Notes: generated by a model from the sequence alone, not told the origin. Counted from the stretch's first letter, positions 1-7,737 are shown. The stretch is 64,000 bases of DNA from Paraburkholderia franconis (GCF_009362735.1 NZ_WHNP01000039.1:1-64000), one strand, 5' to 3'. Numbers and translations: made by a program.

Positions 1-299
1 ACCGACACGATCGCGATCCAGTTGGCCCATGCGCTGATGAAGCCCACCAGCGCGCCATGCGAATAGCGCGCGTAGCGCACCATGCCACCCGACTCGGGGA
101 ACATCGACCCCAGCTCCGCATACGTCAGCGCGATCGCGAGAATCACCACCGCGCCAATCACCCACGCGCAGATCGCCGCGGGACCTGCGATCTTGGCCGC
201 CTTCCAGGCGCCGAACAGCCAGCCCGATCCGATGATCGAGCCAAGCCCCGTCAGCATCAGCGCGAATGGGCCGATGTGCCGTTGAATAGAACTATTCAC
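1..299 (-). CDS. APC-superfamily amino acid permease, N-terminal part (runs off the left edge)
   Basis: The frame opens at a GTG at 299 and runs leftward without a stop, giving 99 visible codons. A strong Shine-Dalgarno AGGAGA (304-309) sits 4 bases before the GTG and decides this start; no ATG competes. The first membrane segment carries the glycine-rich GLGSIIGSGWLFG pattern that APC amino-acid transporters use for backbone substrate contacts. Two more hydrophobic segments follow at about residues 39-62 and 83-99. It should be an inner-membrane importer of an amino acid or amine; the substrate cannot be told from this fragment. The leader is long and structured (stem-loop at 315-347, inverted repeat at 473-515), which suggests control after transcription starts. 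Confidence 0.85.
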   Translation of the reverse strand, partial: MNSSIQRHIGPFALMLTGLGSIIGSGWLFGAWKAAKIAGPAAICAWVIGAVVILAIALTYAELGSMFPESGGMVRYARYSHGALVGFISAWANWIAIVS

Positions 300-314
300 G
301 TCTTCTCCTGTGTC

Positions 315-347
315 GACGGGAGTTAGGCTTTAGCGCTTGCTCCCGTC
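315..347 (-). promoter_or_regulatory. Stem-loop A in the permease leader, near-identical to a second copy at 46696-46730
   Basis: The arms GACGGGAG (315-322) and CTCCCGTC (340-347) pair perfectly, and a small inner hairpin closes with a TTTA/TAAA loop. The element ends 5 bases from the permease Shine-Dalgarno. The copy at 46696-46730 shares the flanks (TGTCGAC on one side, GTCCCA-TGCA or GTCCCA-CGCA on the other), the GCTTTAGCGC core and both arms. The one arm difference is a G-C to C-G swap that changes both partners together. I infer a structured RNA or structure-forming repeat; I do not recognise a named family. Confidence 0.6.
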
Positions 348-472
348 CCATGCAAGATGGTTACCTATCTGAAAGCACGCCGCTGCCGCGTGCCACGAGA
401 GACGGCTGAAGGTCATCCAAAAGACTAGGGCATACGGCGGGCGGGCGCGAGTCCGGGTTCCGGGTTATGCCA

Positions 473-515
473 GGTGCAACCGGTCGCGCGCGGGGCGTAG
501 TTTAACGGTTGCACC
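473..515. repeat. 10-bp inverted repeat in the permease upstream region
   Basis: GGTGCAACCG (473-482) and CGGTTGCACC (506-515) are perfect reverse complements separated by 23 bases. They lie about 175-215 bases upstream of the permease start. They could be a leader-RNA stem or a regulator site; nothing in the sequence settles which. The remainder of 348-636 shows no gene. Confidence 0.5.
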
Positions 516-636
516 GCCCGATTGGAGTCAAAAAGCGTATGCGACCTACAAAAAAATCAAGAACATAGCAAGCTTTGTAAGACAAGCCGTGCGGCGCTGA
601 TACCCCCGTCCTATATGGGGATTTAAAAGATTGCGG

Positions 637-665
637 TTGACCTTCTCTCGAAATGCCCGTATAAA
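637..665 (+). promoter_or_regulatory. Sigma-70 type promoter for the cold-shock gene
   Basis: TTGACC (637-642) and TATAAA (660-665) are separated by exactly 17 bases, a near-consensus housekeeping promoter. Transcription should begin near 672, leaving a leader of about 155 bases before the cspA ATG. Long leaders of this kind are the known site of cold control in cspA-type genes. Confidence 0.7.
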
Positions 666-671
666 GAACAC

Positions 672-827
672 GCAGGATTTCAAGCGGCGAGTGAATTGGT
701 CTTTCGTAGTTCGCCCATCAACGGTACTCCGGTTGGTCCCATTACCCTTCCTTGATTTTCATGCACCCTCGGGCTACGGCCTTTTTTTTGGCTTCGGCCT
801 TGTTCACCATTTTTAGGAAAAAGTAAT
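672..827 (+). promoter_or_regulatory. Long 5' leader of the cold-shock gene
   Basis: About 155 untranslated bases lie between the inferred transcription start and the ATG. It contains an eight-T tract (about 783-790) flanked by GGCC-rich sequence and ends with the ribosome-binding site AGGAAAAAG just before the ATG. In other bacteria cspA leaders refold at low temperature; that this one does so is inference. Confidence 0.45.
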
Positions 828-1031
828 ATGGAAACCGGTACCGTCAAGTGGTTCAACGACGCAAAGGGCTTTGGCTTCATCACGCCGGACGCCGGCGGTG
901 AAGATCTGTTCGCGCATTTCTCGGAAATCCGCGTCGAAGGCTTCAAGACGCTGCAGGAAAACCAAAAGGTTACCTACGACGTCAAGACGGGCCCGAAGGG
1001 CAAGCAAGCCGCTAACATCAAGCCGGCTTAA
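828..1031 (+). CDS. cspA: CspA-family cold-shock protein (single-stranded nucleic-acid chaperone)
   Basis: This is a 67-residue protein, the usual length for a one-domain cold-shock protein. The start METGTVKWFNDAKGFGFI holds RNP1 (KGFGFI, residues 13-18), and DLFAHF at about residues 26-31 is RNP2. Together they form the aromatic surface that binds single-stranded RNA or DNA. These cytoplasmic proteins melt RNA structure and act as antiterminators, either in the cold or constitutively. The gene stands alone, with a near-consensus promoter and long leader in front and a strong terminator behind. Burkholderiaceae have several csp copies, so the symbol is a family name rather than a proven ortholog. 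Confidence 0.95.
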   Translation: METGTVKWFNDAKGFGFITPDAGGEDLFAHFSEIRVEGFKTLQENQKVTYDVKTGPKGKQAANIKPA

Positions 1032-1053
1032 GCTTCGCCTCCTTCTGGAACGC

Positions 1054-1081
1054 AAAAAACCCCGCCTCGGCGGGGTTTTTT
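1054..1081. terminator. Bidirectional intrinsic terminator between cspA and the Hsp70-like gene
   Basis: CCCCGCC-TC-GGCGGGG is flanked by an A run on the left and a T run on the right, so it can end transcription from cspA (+) and from the convergent Hsp70-like gene (-). Confidence 0.9.
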
Positions 1082-1123
1082 GTTTATTGCCCGACGCGAT
1101 TATCGGCGCGCGATTTGAAATCT

Positions 1124-2392
1124 TTATCTGAATACGCGTCGCGCGTGAATGCCCAAACCTGTTGCGACGCTGGCGAGCCGGTCGCCGAAAACGGGACGCG
1201 CATCGGGAAACGCCGCCGCCAGCGCGCCCGACAGAAATGCGAGCCCCGTCGATCCGCCCGTGAAATACAGCGCGTCGACGTCGCGCGGCGCGACGCCCGC
1301 CCGTTGCACCGTTTCGCGCGCAGCCTGCACGATGCGCTGCGTCTCGTCCTTGCCGGCCGTAATCAGTTGCGCTTCGTCGAAGGCAAGGCGCAAGTCCTCC
1401 TCGACGATCTCCAGATCGATCAGCGTCTCGCCGCCCGCTGCGACGCCGATCTTCGCTTCCTCCGCGTGCGCCGCGAGCGCATGGCCAAAGCGCTGCTCGA
1501 CGACGCGCATCAGCCGGTCGTGATGACGCGTGTCCGAGTAAAGGTGCCGCATCAGCCCCAGTTCCGACACGCGTTTCGGCGTGTAAATCGTGTTGATCAG
1601 ATGCCACGTCGCGAGGTCGAAATAGACGCGGTTCGGCACTTCGCGGCCTTCGGGATCGAGCGACTGATAGCCGAGCTCGCGCAGAATCGTCGCTAGCTCG
1701 ACGCGCCGGTCGAAATCCGTTCCGGCGACGTGCACGCCGTGGTGCGCCAGCACATCGTCCTTGCGATCCAGGCGCTTCATCCGATCCGGGCCGACGCGCA
1801 CCAGCGAGAAGTCCGAGGTGCCGCCGCCGATATCCGCGACCAGCACGAGCCCTTCCTGTGTCAGATGCGCCTCGTAGTCGAACGCGGCCGCGATCGGCTC
1901 GTACTGGAAGTGAATCTCCTGCAGCCCGACCGAACGCGCCGCCGCTTCCAGTTGCTGTTGCGCGAGCAGGTCGGCGCGCGGATCGTCGTCGACGAAAAAG
2001 ACTGGACGCCCAAGCACTGCGCGGCTGATCGGCGTGCCCGCCGCCTGCTCCGCGCAGCGCTTCAGATGCGTGATGAAGATCGCGATGACGTCGGTGTACC
2101 TGATCGCGCTGCCGTCGCCGAGATCGGTCGTGGTCTCGGCGAGCGGCGAGCCGAGAATGCTCTTCATCGAGCGCATCAGGCGGCCGTCGAAGCCGTCGAT
2201 ATACGCGTCGAGCGCCGCGCGGCCGTACTCGCGAGTGTTTTCGTCGGTGTTGAAGAAGACGGCGGTGGGCAGCGTCGTGTACGCGGCTTCGACGGGCGCC
2301 AGCTTCAATACAGCCTGCTCAGCCGACGGGCCGCCGACAGGGACGGCAACTGCCGAGTTAGACGTGCCGAAGTCAATCGCGCAATAGGTCAT
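1124..2392 (-). CDS. Hsp70-family protein, YegD-like (ATPase domain without the usual substrate-binding half)
   Basis: It has 422 residues, against about 640 for DnaK. The Hsp70/actin nucleotide-binding signatures are present: IDFGTSNSAVAV near the N-terminus (phosphate 1), VADIGGGTSDFSLV around residue 190 (phosphate 2) and YFTGGSTGL near residue 385 (adenosine). The C-terminal peptide-binding domain of DnaK is absent, which is the YegD arrangement. It is likely cytoplasmic and ATP-binding; the client or role is unknown. The neighbours (cspA convergent downstream, an MFS gene divergent upstream) give no functional link. Confidence 0.85.
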   Translation of the reverse strand: MTYCAIDFGTSNSAVAVPVGGPSAEQAVLKLAPVEAAYTTLPTAVFFNTDENTREYGRAALDAYIDGFDGRLMRSMKSILGSPLAETTTDLGDGSAIRYTDVIAIFITHLKRCAEQAAGTPISRAVLGRPVFFVDDDPRADLLAQQQLEAAARSVGLQEIHFQYEPIAAAFDYEAHLTQEGLVLVADIGGGTSDFSLVRVGPDRMKRLDRKDDVLAHHGVHVAGTDFDRRVELATILRELGYQSLDPEGREVPNRVYFDLATWHLINTIYTPKRVSELGLMRHLYSDTRHHDRLMRVVEQRFGHALAAHAEEAKIGVAAGGETLIDLEIVEEDLRLAFDEAQLITAGKDETQRIVQAARETVQRAGVAPRDVDALYFTGGSTGLAFLSGALAAAFPDARPVFGDRLASVATGLGIHARRVFR

Positions 2393-2650
2393 GGCAGGAA
2401 ACGCCGCTCGCGCTGGCGCGCACAGAAAGAGGACGGGCTTTGTAACATGAAAGCGGTGACACCATCAACCGACTGCAACCCCGACAGCGCCCCATCGCGC
2501 GCTCACCTTGCCGGCGCCGCGGAACGCAATTTGCTCCATCGAAGGGTCGCGCTGCGCACGGATGAATCCAACAGGATACCCCGTCAGATTGCCAGCTTGC
2601 AGAACCTTCCGACCACTCAACGACTCACATTCGAATATTCAGGAGACTCG

Positions 2651-4120
2651 ATGGAGGAATCCTCCGCCGCCACGGTTCGCACCGACTCGACGACCATCGT
2701 CGAGACCGATCTGCCATCCCGGCTCGACCGCTTGCCCTGGGGACGCTTTCATACGCTGATCGTCGTCGCGCTCGGCGTGACCTGGCTGCTCGACGGGCTG
2801 GAGGTGACGCTCGCGGGCTCGGTGGCGAGCGCGCTGAAGTCGAGCACAGTGCTGCGCTTCTCGAACGCGGACGTCGGCCTCGCGGGCAGCGCGTATATTG
2901 CCGGCGCGGTGCTTGGCGCGCTCGGCTTCGGCTGGCTGACCGACCGGCTCGGGCGGCGCAAGCTGTTTTTCATCACGCTCGCGCTGTATCTGGCGGCCAC
3001 TGCGGCGACGGCTTTTTCGTGGAATCTCGCGAGTTTTCTCGTCTTTCGCTTTCTGACGGGCGCGGGCATCGGCGGCGAATACACGGCGATCAACTCGACG
3101 ATCCAGGAGTTCACGCCCGCCCGCGTGCGCGGCCACACCGATCTCGCGATCAACGGCACGTTCTGGATCGGCGCGGCGCTGGGCGCGTTCGGCTCGCTGG
3201 TCCTGCTCGATCCGCATCTGCTGCCCGGCGACTGGGGCTGGCGCGCGTGCTTTTTCATCGGCGCGGCGCTCGCGCTGGCGATTCTGCCGATGCGCGCCTG
3301 GATACCCGAAAGCCCGCGCTGGCTGCTGACGCACGGCGCAGAAAAACATGCGCGCTCGGTTGTCGAAGGCATCGAAGCACGCTTTCGCGCGGACAATCAC
3401 ACGCTCGCCGACGACGGCCTGAACCGCCTGCGTCTGCGGGCTCGCGAGCGCACGACGCTGCGCGAGGTTTTCCACACGCTGTTCATGCTGCACCGGCGTC
3501 GCGCGCTGGTCGGGCTGTCATTGATGACGGCGCAGGCGTTCTTCTACAACGCGATCTTCTTCACCTACGCGCTCGTGCTGACCGACTTCTATCACGTGCC
3601 GGGCGAGCACATCGGCTGGTACATCCTGCCGTTCGCGTTCGGCAATTTCGCGGGGCCGCTGTTGATCGGCAGGCTGTTCGACGTGATCGGGCGACGCAAG
3701 ATGATCGCCGCGACGTACGCGCTGTCGGGAATCCTGCTGACCGTCAGCGGCTATATGTTCGAAAAGGAAATGCTGTCCGTGACGACACAGACGATCTCGT
3801 GGATGGTGATTTTCTTTTTCGCTTCGGCGGCCGCGAGCTCGGCGTATCTGACCGTCAGCGAATCGTTCCCGCTCGAAATCCGCGCGCTCGCGATCGCAGT
3901 GTTCTACGCGTTCGGAACGGCGCTCGGCGGCATCGCAGGGCCCGCCTTCTTTGGCCGGCTGATCGACACGCACCAGCGCAGCGAAGTCTTTTCGGGCTAT
4001 CTGGTCGGCTCCGCGCTGATGCTCGCCGCCGCGCTGATCGCCGCGATCTGGGGCGTCGACGCAGAACGGCGGTCGCTCGAAACCGTCGCGACGCCGCTGT
4101 CCGCCGTCGACAACGAGTAA
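2651..4120 (+). CDS. MFS transporter (metabolite:proton symporter-like)
   Basis: The ATG at 2651 is preceded by AGGAGACTCG, a clear ribosome-binding site. The open frame extends far upstream but that part is antisense to the Hsp70-like gene and is not protein-like. The 489 residues form about 12 hydrophobic segments. The cytoplasmic loop 2-3 signature GWLTDRLGRRKLF (about residue 95) and a second-half copy GRLFDVIGRRKM mark the major facilitator family. A charged soluble N-terminus of about 30 residues precedes the first membrane segment. The substrate is unknown; the overall pattern resembles the SV2/NiaP-like or aromatic-acid porters. Confidence 0.85.
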   Translation: MEESSAATVRTDSTTIVETDLPSRLDRLPWGRFHTLIVVALGVTWLLDGLEVTLAGSVASALKSSTVLRFSNADVGLAGSAYIAGAVLGALGFGWLTDRLGRRKLFFITLALYLAATAATAFSWNLASFLVFRFLTGAGIGGEYTAINSTIQEFTPARVRGHTDLAINGTFWIGAALGAFGSLVLLDPHLLPGDWGWRACFFIGAALALAILPMRAWIPESPRWLLTHGAEKHARSVVEGIEARFRADNHTLADDGLNRLRLRARERTTLREVFHTLFMLHRRRALVGLSLMTAQAFFYNAIFFTYALVLTDFYHVPGEHIGWYILPFAFGNFAGPLLIGRLFDVIGRRKMIAATYALSGILLTVSGYMFEKEMLSVTTQTISWMVIFFFASAAASSAYLTVSESFPLEIRALAIAVFYAFGTALGGIAGPAFFGRLIDTHQRSEVFSGYLVGSALMLAAALIAAIWGVDAERRSLETVATPLSAVDNE

Positions 4121-4133
4121 TCGCGCGCCCATG

Positions 4134-4157
4134 AAAAACGCGGCCATCGGGCCGCGT
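4134..4157 (-). terminator. Intrinsic terminator of the nitroreductase gene
   Basis: CGCGGCC (4139-4145) pairs with GGCCGCG (4150-4156) around a four-base loop. Read on the minus strand it is followed by a run of five T (4138-4134). Confidence 0.8.
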
Positions 4158-4190
4158 CGGGTCGTCATGAGAACGCGGCTCGCGGATCGA

Positions 4191-4784
4191 TCAGAAAGCC
4201 TTGTTCCACGCGCCCGCATAGGCGACGTCGCCGAGCGGCAGACGCGCGCGCGCCGACTTCTCGCGCTCACGCAGCACAGGGTCGAGCTTGTCGATATCGC
4301 CGTAGTGCGCAAGCGAAATCATCGCGATCACTTCGACGTCGTCGGGCACCGTGAACGCCTTGCGGAATGCGTTCACGTCGAAGCCGCTCATCTGGTGCGC
4401 GGCGAGTCCGAGCGCGTGCGCCTGCAAGACCAGCGACATCGCCGCCGCACCCGCGTCGTACGGCGCGCAGCGGTTCACGTCGCCCTTCGACGTCAGCGTG
4501 TGCGTCGTCACGCAGATCAGCACCGGCGCATTCGCGTTCCAGGCCTGATTGAACGGCACGAGCGTGTCGAATGCTTTCTTGAAGGCCACTTCGTCCGTCG
4601 AGCGATCGAACACGACAAAGCGCCACGGCTGCATGTTGTACGACGAAGGCGCCCAGCGCGCCGCTTCGAGCACCGCGCGCAGATGCTCGCGGCTCACAGG
4701 CTCGCTTGAATACGCGCGCGGGCTCCAGCGGCCGGCGATCAGTTCATGAATGGGAACGTCGGTGGGTGCGGGTTTGTTGGTCAT
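4191..4784 (-). CDS. Nitroreductase-family FMN oxidoreductase
   Basis: The start chosen is the ATG at 4784 (MTNKPAPTDVPIHELI); the frame stays open upstream but the extra residues are arginine-rich and not protein-like. The 197-residue protein has the FMN-binding GRWSPRAY motif at about residues 18-25, then APSSYNMQPWRFVV, and a YDAGAAAMSLVLQAHALGL helix, all typical of the NfsA/NfsB/Frm2-type fold. Members act as homodimers and reduce nitro groups, quinones or similar substrates with NAD(P)H; the real substrate here is unknown. It ends at a clear terminator and appears to be a single-gene unit. Confidence 0.88.
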   Translation of the reverse strand: MTNKPAPTDVPIHELIAGRWSPRAYSSEPVSREHLRAVLEAARWAPSSYNMQPWRFVVFDRSTDEVAFKKAFDTLVPFNQAWNANAPVLICVTTHTLTSKGDVNRCAPYDAGAAAMSLVLQAHALGLAAHQMSGFDVNAFRKAFTVPDDVEVIAMISLAHYGDIDKLDPVLREREKSARARLPLGDVAYAGAWNKAF

Positions 4785-5021
4785 GCGCATCTCTCGGTCG
4801 AAATTCATGAATGGCGGGCCGCAGCCCGAGGGCCCACTAGGATAACCGACGTGTCCCGATCCCGCTTCGCTCTTCGCTCTTCGCGCGTCGCGCGTGCACA
4901 TGAGGAAAGCGCGCCGCGGCTCTTCGGCCGCGACGCGCTGTGGCGTGGCTCGAAACGGTTGCTTCTGCATCGAAACGCGGCGCCTAAAGGGAGGACGCAA
5001 ACGGACGCAGCAACGCAACCG

Positions 5022-6308
5022 TCAGGCGGCGGCCTGGCTCGCCACGCGGCGTTCGCCGCGATTGATCCGCAGCACGATGATCGACGCGACGAGGCACAAG
5101 CCGCCCGAGATCATCGACGCAACCGTGTACGTGCCGAGGCTCGCGCGCAGCATGCCCGCGCCGAGCGCCGCGAACGCCGCGCCGAGCTGGTGCCCCGCAA
5201 CGACCCAGCCGAACACGACGGGCGCCGACTCCTTGCCGTACACATCGGTGGCGAGACGCACGGTCGGCGGAACGGTGGCGATCCAGTCGAGGCCGTAGAA
5301 CACCGCGAAAAGCGGCAAGCCGAAGAAGTCGATTCCGAACGCGTGCGGCAGATAGATCAGCGACAGGCCGCGCAGCCCGTAGTACCAGAACAGCAGCACG
5401 CGAGCGTTGAAGCGGTCCGACAGCCAGCCCGACAGCGTCGTGCCGAACAGATCGAAGATGCCCATTGCCGCGAGCAGCGATGCGCCCTGCACTTCCGTCA
5501 TCCCGTAGTCGCCGCACATCGCGATCAGGTGCGTGCCGACATAACCGTTCGTGCTCGCGCCGCAAATGAAGAAGCTGAAGAACAGCAGCCAAAAGTCGCG
5601 CGTCTTGCTTGCGGAGGCCAGCGTGCCGAATGTGATCGTAAGCGGGTTTTGCTTACTCATGTCGGACCGGATGGGCGCGTCGGCGGGTGAGCCGTACGGA
5701 CGCAGCGCCATGTCGGCTGGACGCTCCGGCAACAGAAACGCGACGAGCGGCAGCACGACGGCCGCGGCCACTGCGACCGTCCACACGACGGGCCGCCAGC
5801 CCTGATGCTGCGCGATCGCCGCAAGCAGCGGCAGGAACACGAGCTGGCCCGTCGCCGAGCTGGCGGTAAGTATGCCCATCACGAGACCGCGATGCGTCGT
5901 GAACCAGCGGTTGACGACCGTCGCCGACAGTGTCAGCGCCGCCACGCCCGTCGCGCCGCCGACCATCACGCCCCACACGAGGATCATCTGCCACGGGTGC
6001 GTCATCAGCGACGACAAGCCGACGCCCGCCGCCATCGTGCCGAGCGCCGTCAGAATAGTCGGGCGCACGCCGAAGCGCTGCATCGCCGCCGCCGCGAATG
6101 GGCCCATCAGCCCATACAGCGCGATATTCACCGAAATCGCCAGCGAGATCGTCGCCCGGCTCCAACCGAAATCATGTTCGAGCGGCACCATCATCACGCT
6201 CGGCGTCGCGCGCGTTCCGGCCGCGGCGAGCAACACCAGAAAGACCACCGCCACGGCCAGCCAGCCGTAGTGGAAACGCCCACCTATTATTCTTGCTGCC
6301 CAGTTCAT
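5022..6308 (-). CDS. MFS transporter controlled from the divergent TetR promoter
   Basis: The ATG at 6308 is chosen because GGAGA lies 5 bases upstream; an in-frame GTG at 6350 would add 14 residues and has no good ribosome-binding site. The 428-residue protein has about 12 membrane segments with the central loop SDRFNARVLLF characteristic of the family. The N-terminal HYGWLAVAVVF pattern and overall shape resemble monocarboxylate/oxalate-formate-type porters. The gene is divergent from a TetR regulator, with one perfect 16-bp palindrome between them, so a small-molecule inducer that is also a substrate is a reasonable inference. The substrate itself is unknown. Confidence 0.85.
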   Translation of the reverse strand: MNWAARIIGGRFHYGWLAVAVVFLVLLAAAGTRATPSVMMVPLEHDFGWSRATISLAISVNIALYGLMGPFAAAAMQRFGVRPTILTALGTMAAGVGLSSLMTHPWQMILVWGVMVGGATGVAALTLSATVVNRWFTTHRGLVMGILTASSATGQLVFLPLLAAIAQHQGWRPVVWTVAVAAAVVLPLVAFLLPERPADMALRPYGSPADAPIRSDMSKQNPLTITFGTLASASKTRDFWLLFFSFFICGASTNGYVGTHLIAMCGDYGMTEVQGASLLAAMGIFDLFGTTLSGWLSDRFNARVLLFWYYGLRGLSLIYLPHAFGIDFFGLPLFAVFYGLDWIATVPPTVRLATDVYGKESAPVVFGWVVAGHQLGAAFAALGAGMLRASLGTYTVASMISGGLCLVASIIVLRINRGERRVASQAAA

Positions 6309-6376
6309 CGGTTCTCCAATGGGTTCGCCGTACTTGATGTTTCGCTTCACGGATTCTTACCAACTTCGTAAAGGCC

Positions 6377-6396
6377 TTGTGACTGATCTGTCACAA
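6377..6396. promoter_or_regulatory. Second palindrome in the MFS leader (TTGTGAC-N6-GTCACAA)
   Basis: The two 7-base arms are perfect reverse complements. The element lies just downstream of the inferred MFS transcription start and upstream of the TetR promoter -35. It differs in sequence from the operator at 6414-6429, so it may serve a different regulator. Confidence 0.5.
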
Positions 6397-6402
6397 TCGG
6401 TC

Positions 6403-6431
6403 TTGCGATGTTAGTTACCGATCGGTAACAT
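6403..6431 (+). promoter_or_regulatory. Promoter for the TetR regulator gene
   Basis: TTGCGA (6403-6408) and TAACAT (6426-6431) are 17 bases apart. The -10 overlaps the right half of the operator at 6414-6429, so bound repressor would block the regulator's own transcription. Confidence 0.55.
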
Positions 6432-6436
6432 GTCAA
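6408..6436 (-). promoter_or_regulatory. Promoter for the MFS gene
   Basis: Read on the minus strand, TTGACA (6436-6431) and TAACAT (6413-6408) are 17 bases apart, a near-consensus promoter. The spacer is filled by the perfect palindrome at 6414-6429, the classic geometry for repression by exclusion. Confidence 0.7.
6414..6429. promoter_or_regulatory. TetR-type operator shared by two divergent promoters
   Basis: GTTACCGATCGGTAAC is a perfect 16-bp palindrome lying between the divergent MFS and TetR genes. It occupies the spacer of the MFS promoter and overlaps the -10 of the regulator promoter. Assignment to the adjacent TetR protein is inference from position and symmetry. Confidence 0.75.
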
Positions 6437-6448
6437 GGCGTCTTACTC

Positions 6449-7096
6449 ATGGATCACAAGACCATGGCCAATTCCGACACCACCAAATCCGCGCCGAGCC
6501 GCCGCACGCAGACGGCCGGTTCCGAAGCGCAGCGGCATCTGCTACGCGCCGCCGCCGATCTGTTCTACCGCGAAGGCGTGCGTGCGGTGGGCGTCGATGC
6601 TGTCGTCGAGCGCGCGGGCGTCAACAAGATGAGCCTGTATCGCCAGTTCTCGTCAAAGGACGATCTGGTCGTCGCATACCTCGAACAGTCGGACCGGCAT
6701 TTTTTCAAACGCTTCGACGAGAGCATCGCGAAACATCCCGGCGAGCCGAAGAAGCAGATCGCGCAATATTTCGAAGATCTGTCCGGACGCGCGTCGAAAG
6801 ACGACTACCGCGGCTGCCCGTTCGTCAACGTGTCGGCGGAATTTCCGGACCCTTCGCATCCGGCCCGGCTATGCGTGCTCAACAACAAAACCAGGCTGAT
6901 GCAGCGGTTGAACGCGCTTTGCACCGCTGCGGGCGCGCGCGATCCGGGCGAACTCGCGAACGCGCTTGCGCTGCTGATCGAAGGCGTTTATGCGTCGAGC
7001 CAGACATATGGCCCGGGCTGTGGGCCGATCAAGGTCGCGCCGCTCGTCGCTGCGCAGCTTGTCGCACTGGCATGCAGAGAGGCGCCCGTAAAATAG
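6449..7096 (+). CDS. TetR-family transcriptional regulator
   Basis: It has 215 residues from the ATG at 6449; an ATG 15 bases later (MANSDTT) is an alternative. Residues about 27-75 form the TetR DNA-binding domain, with AAADLFYREGVRAVGVDAVVERAGVNKMSLYRQFSSKDDLVVAYL in outline: the helix-turn-helix ends in the typical LYRQF-SKDDL signature. The C-terminal helical half, with RGCPFVN at about residue 118, is the ligand-binding and dimer part. It is divergent from the MFS gene and most likely represses it and itself through the palindrome at 6414-6429. The inducer is unknown. Confidence 0.9.
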   Translation: MDHKTMANSDTTKSAPSRRTQTAGSEAQRHLLRAAADLFYREGVRAVGVDAVVERAGVNKMSLYRQFSSKDDLVVAYLEQSDRHFFKRFDESIAKHPGEPKKQIAQYFEDLSGRASKDDYRGCPFVNVSAEFPDPSHPARLCVLNNKTRLMQRLNALCTAAGARDPGELANALALLIEGVYASSQTYGPGCGPIKVAPLVAAQLVALACREAPVK

Positions 7097-7132
7097 CGGT
7101 TTGAATTCCGCATTTGCCGCCCGCCTCACACC

Positions 7133-7714
7133 ATGTCTTCGACGCCCACCGAATCGCACAACACCAGCCACGACGCCATTCTCGACGCCACCCGCCACTG
7201 GCTGACACGGGCCGTCATTGGGCTGAATCTGTGCCCGTTCGCGAAAGCAGTACACGTGAAGAACCAGATTCGCTACGCGATCAGCGAAGCAACCGACATG
7301 GAAGGCGTGCTCGCCGATCTGGAAACGGAACTGCGCACGCTGGCGGAATCCGATCCCGCCGATATCGACACGACGCTGCTGATCATCCCGCACGCGCTCG
7401 CCGAATTTCTCGAGTACAACGATTGCCTGTTCTTCGCGGACCGGATGCTGAAACAGTTGCGGCTGGCAGGCACGCTGCAGATCGCGAGCTTTCATCCGCA
7501 TTATCAGTTCGAGGGCAGCGGCCCCGACGATATCGAGAACTACACGAACCGTTCGCCGTGGCCGATCCTGCATCTGCTGCGTGAAGCGAGCATCGCGCGC
7601 GCGGTCGACGCCTTTCCGGACGCCGCCGACATTTACGAACGCAACGAGGAAACCATGCGACGCCTCGGCCCGGAGGGCTGGCTCAAGTGGATGAGCGGGC
7701 CCGCCAAAGACTGA
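7133..7714 (+). CDS. DUF1415-family protein
   Basis: This 193-residue soluble protein has the conserved N-terminal stretch TRHWLTRAVIGLNLCPFAKA (a W-x-x-R...NLCPFA pattern), then HPHYQFEG and NRSPWPILHLLRE. I recognise it as the DUF1415 family, which is common in proteobacteria and has no established function. It lies 36 bases downstream of the TetR gene on the same strand and could be read through from it. The ATG at 7133 is the first in frame, and the protein begins with a flexible Ser/Thr-rich stretch. Confidence 0.8.
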   Translation: MSSTPTESHNTSHDAILDATRHWLTRAVIGLNLCPFAKAVHVKNQIRYAISEATDMEGVLADLETELRTLAESDPADIDTTLLIIPHALAEFLEYNDCLFFADRMLKQLRLAGTLQIASFHPHYQFEGSGPDDIENYTNRSPWPILHLLREASIARAVDAFPDAADIYERNEETMRRLGPEGWLKWMSGPAKD

Positions 7715-7737
7715 CGGGCTATAACGCCCGCCGCATC

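Noticed and set aside
315..347. Glycine or other known riboswitch
   Set aside because: The conserved CCGAAG and paired-aptamer features are absent; only the ending GACA-AGGA is vaguely similar, which is not enough.
315..347. Simple rho-independent terminator
   Set aside because: No T run follows the stem on either strand, and a ribosome-binding site comes directly after it.
1730..2650. An open frame continuing upstream of the MFS gene at 2651
   Set aside because: It is antisense to the Hsp70-like gene and its translation is arginine- and aspartate-rich; a clear ribosome-binding site sets the MFS start at 2651.
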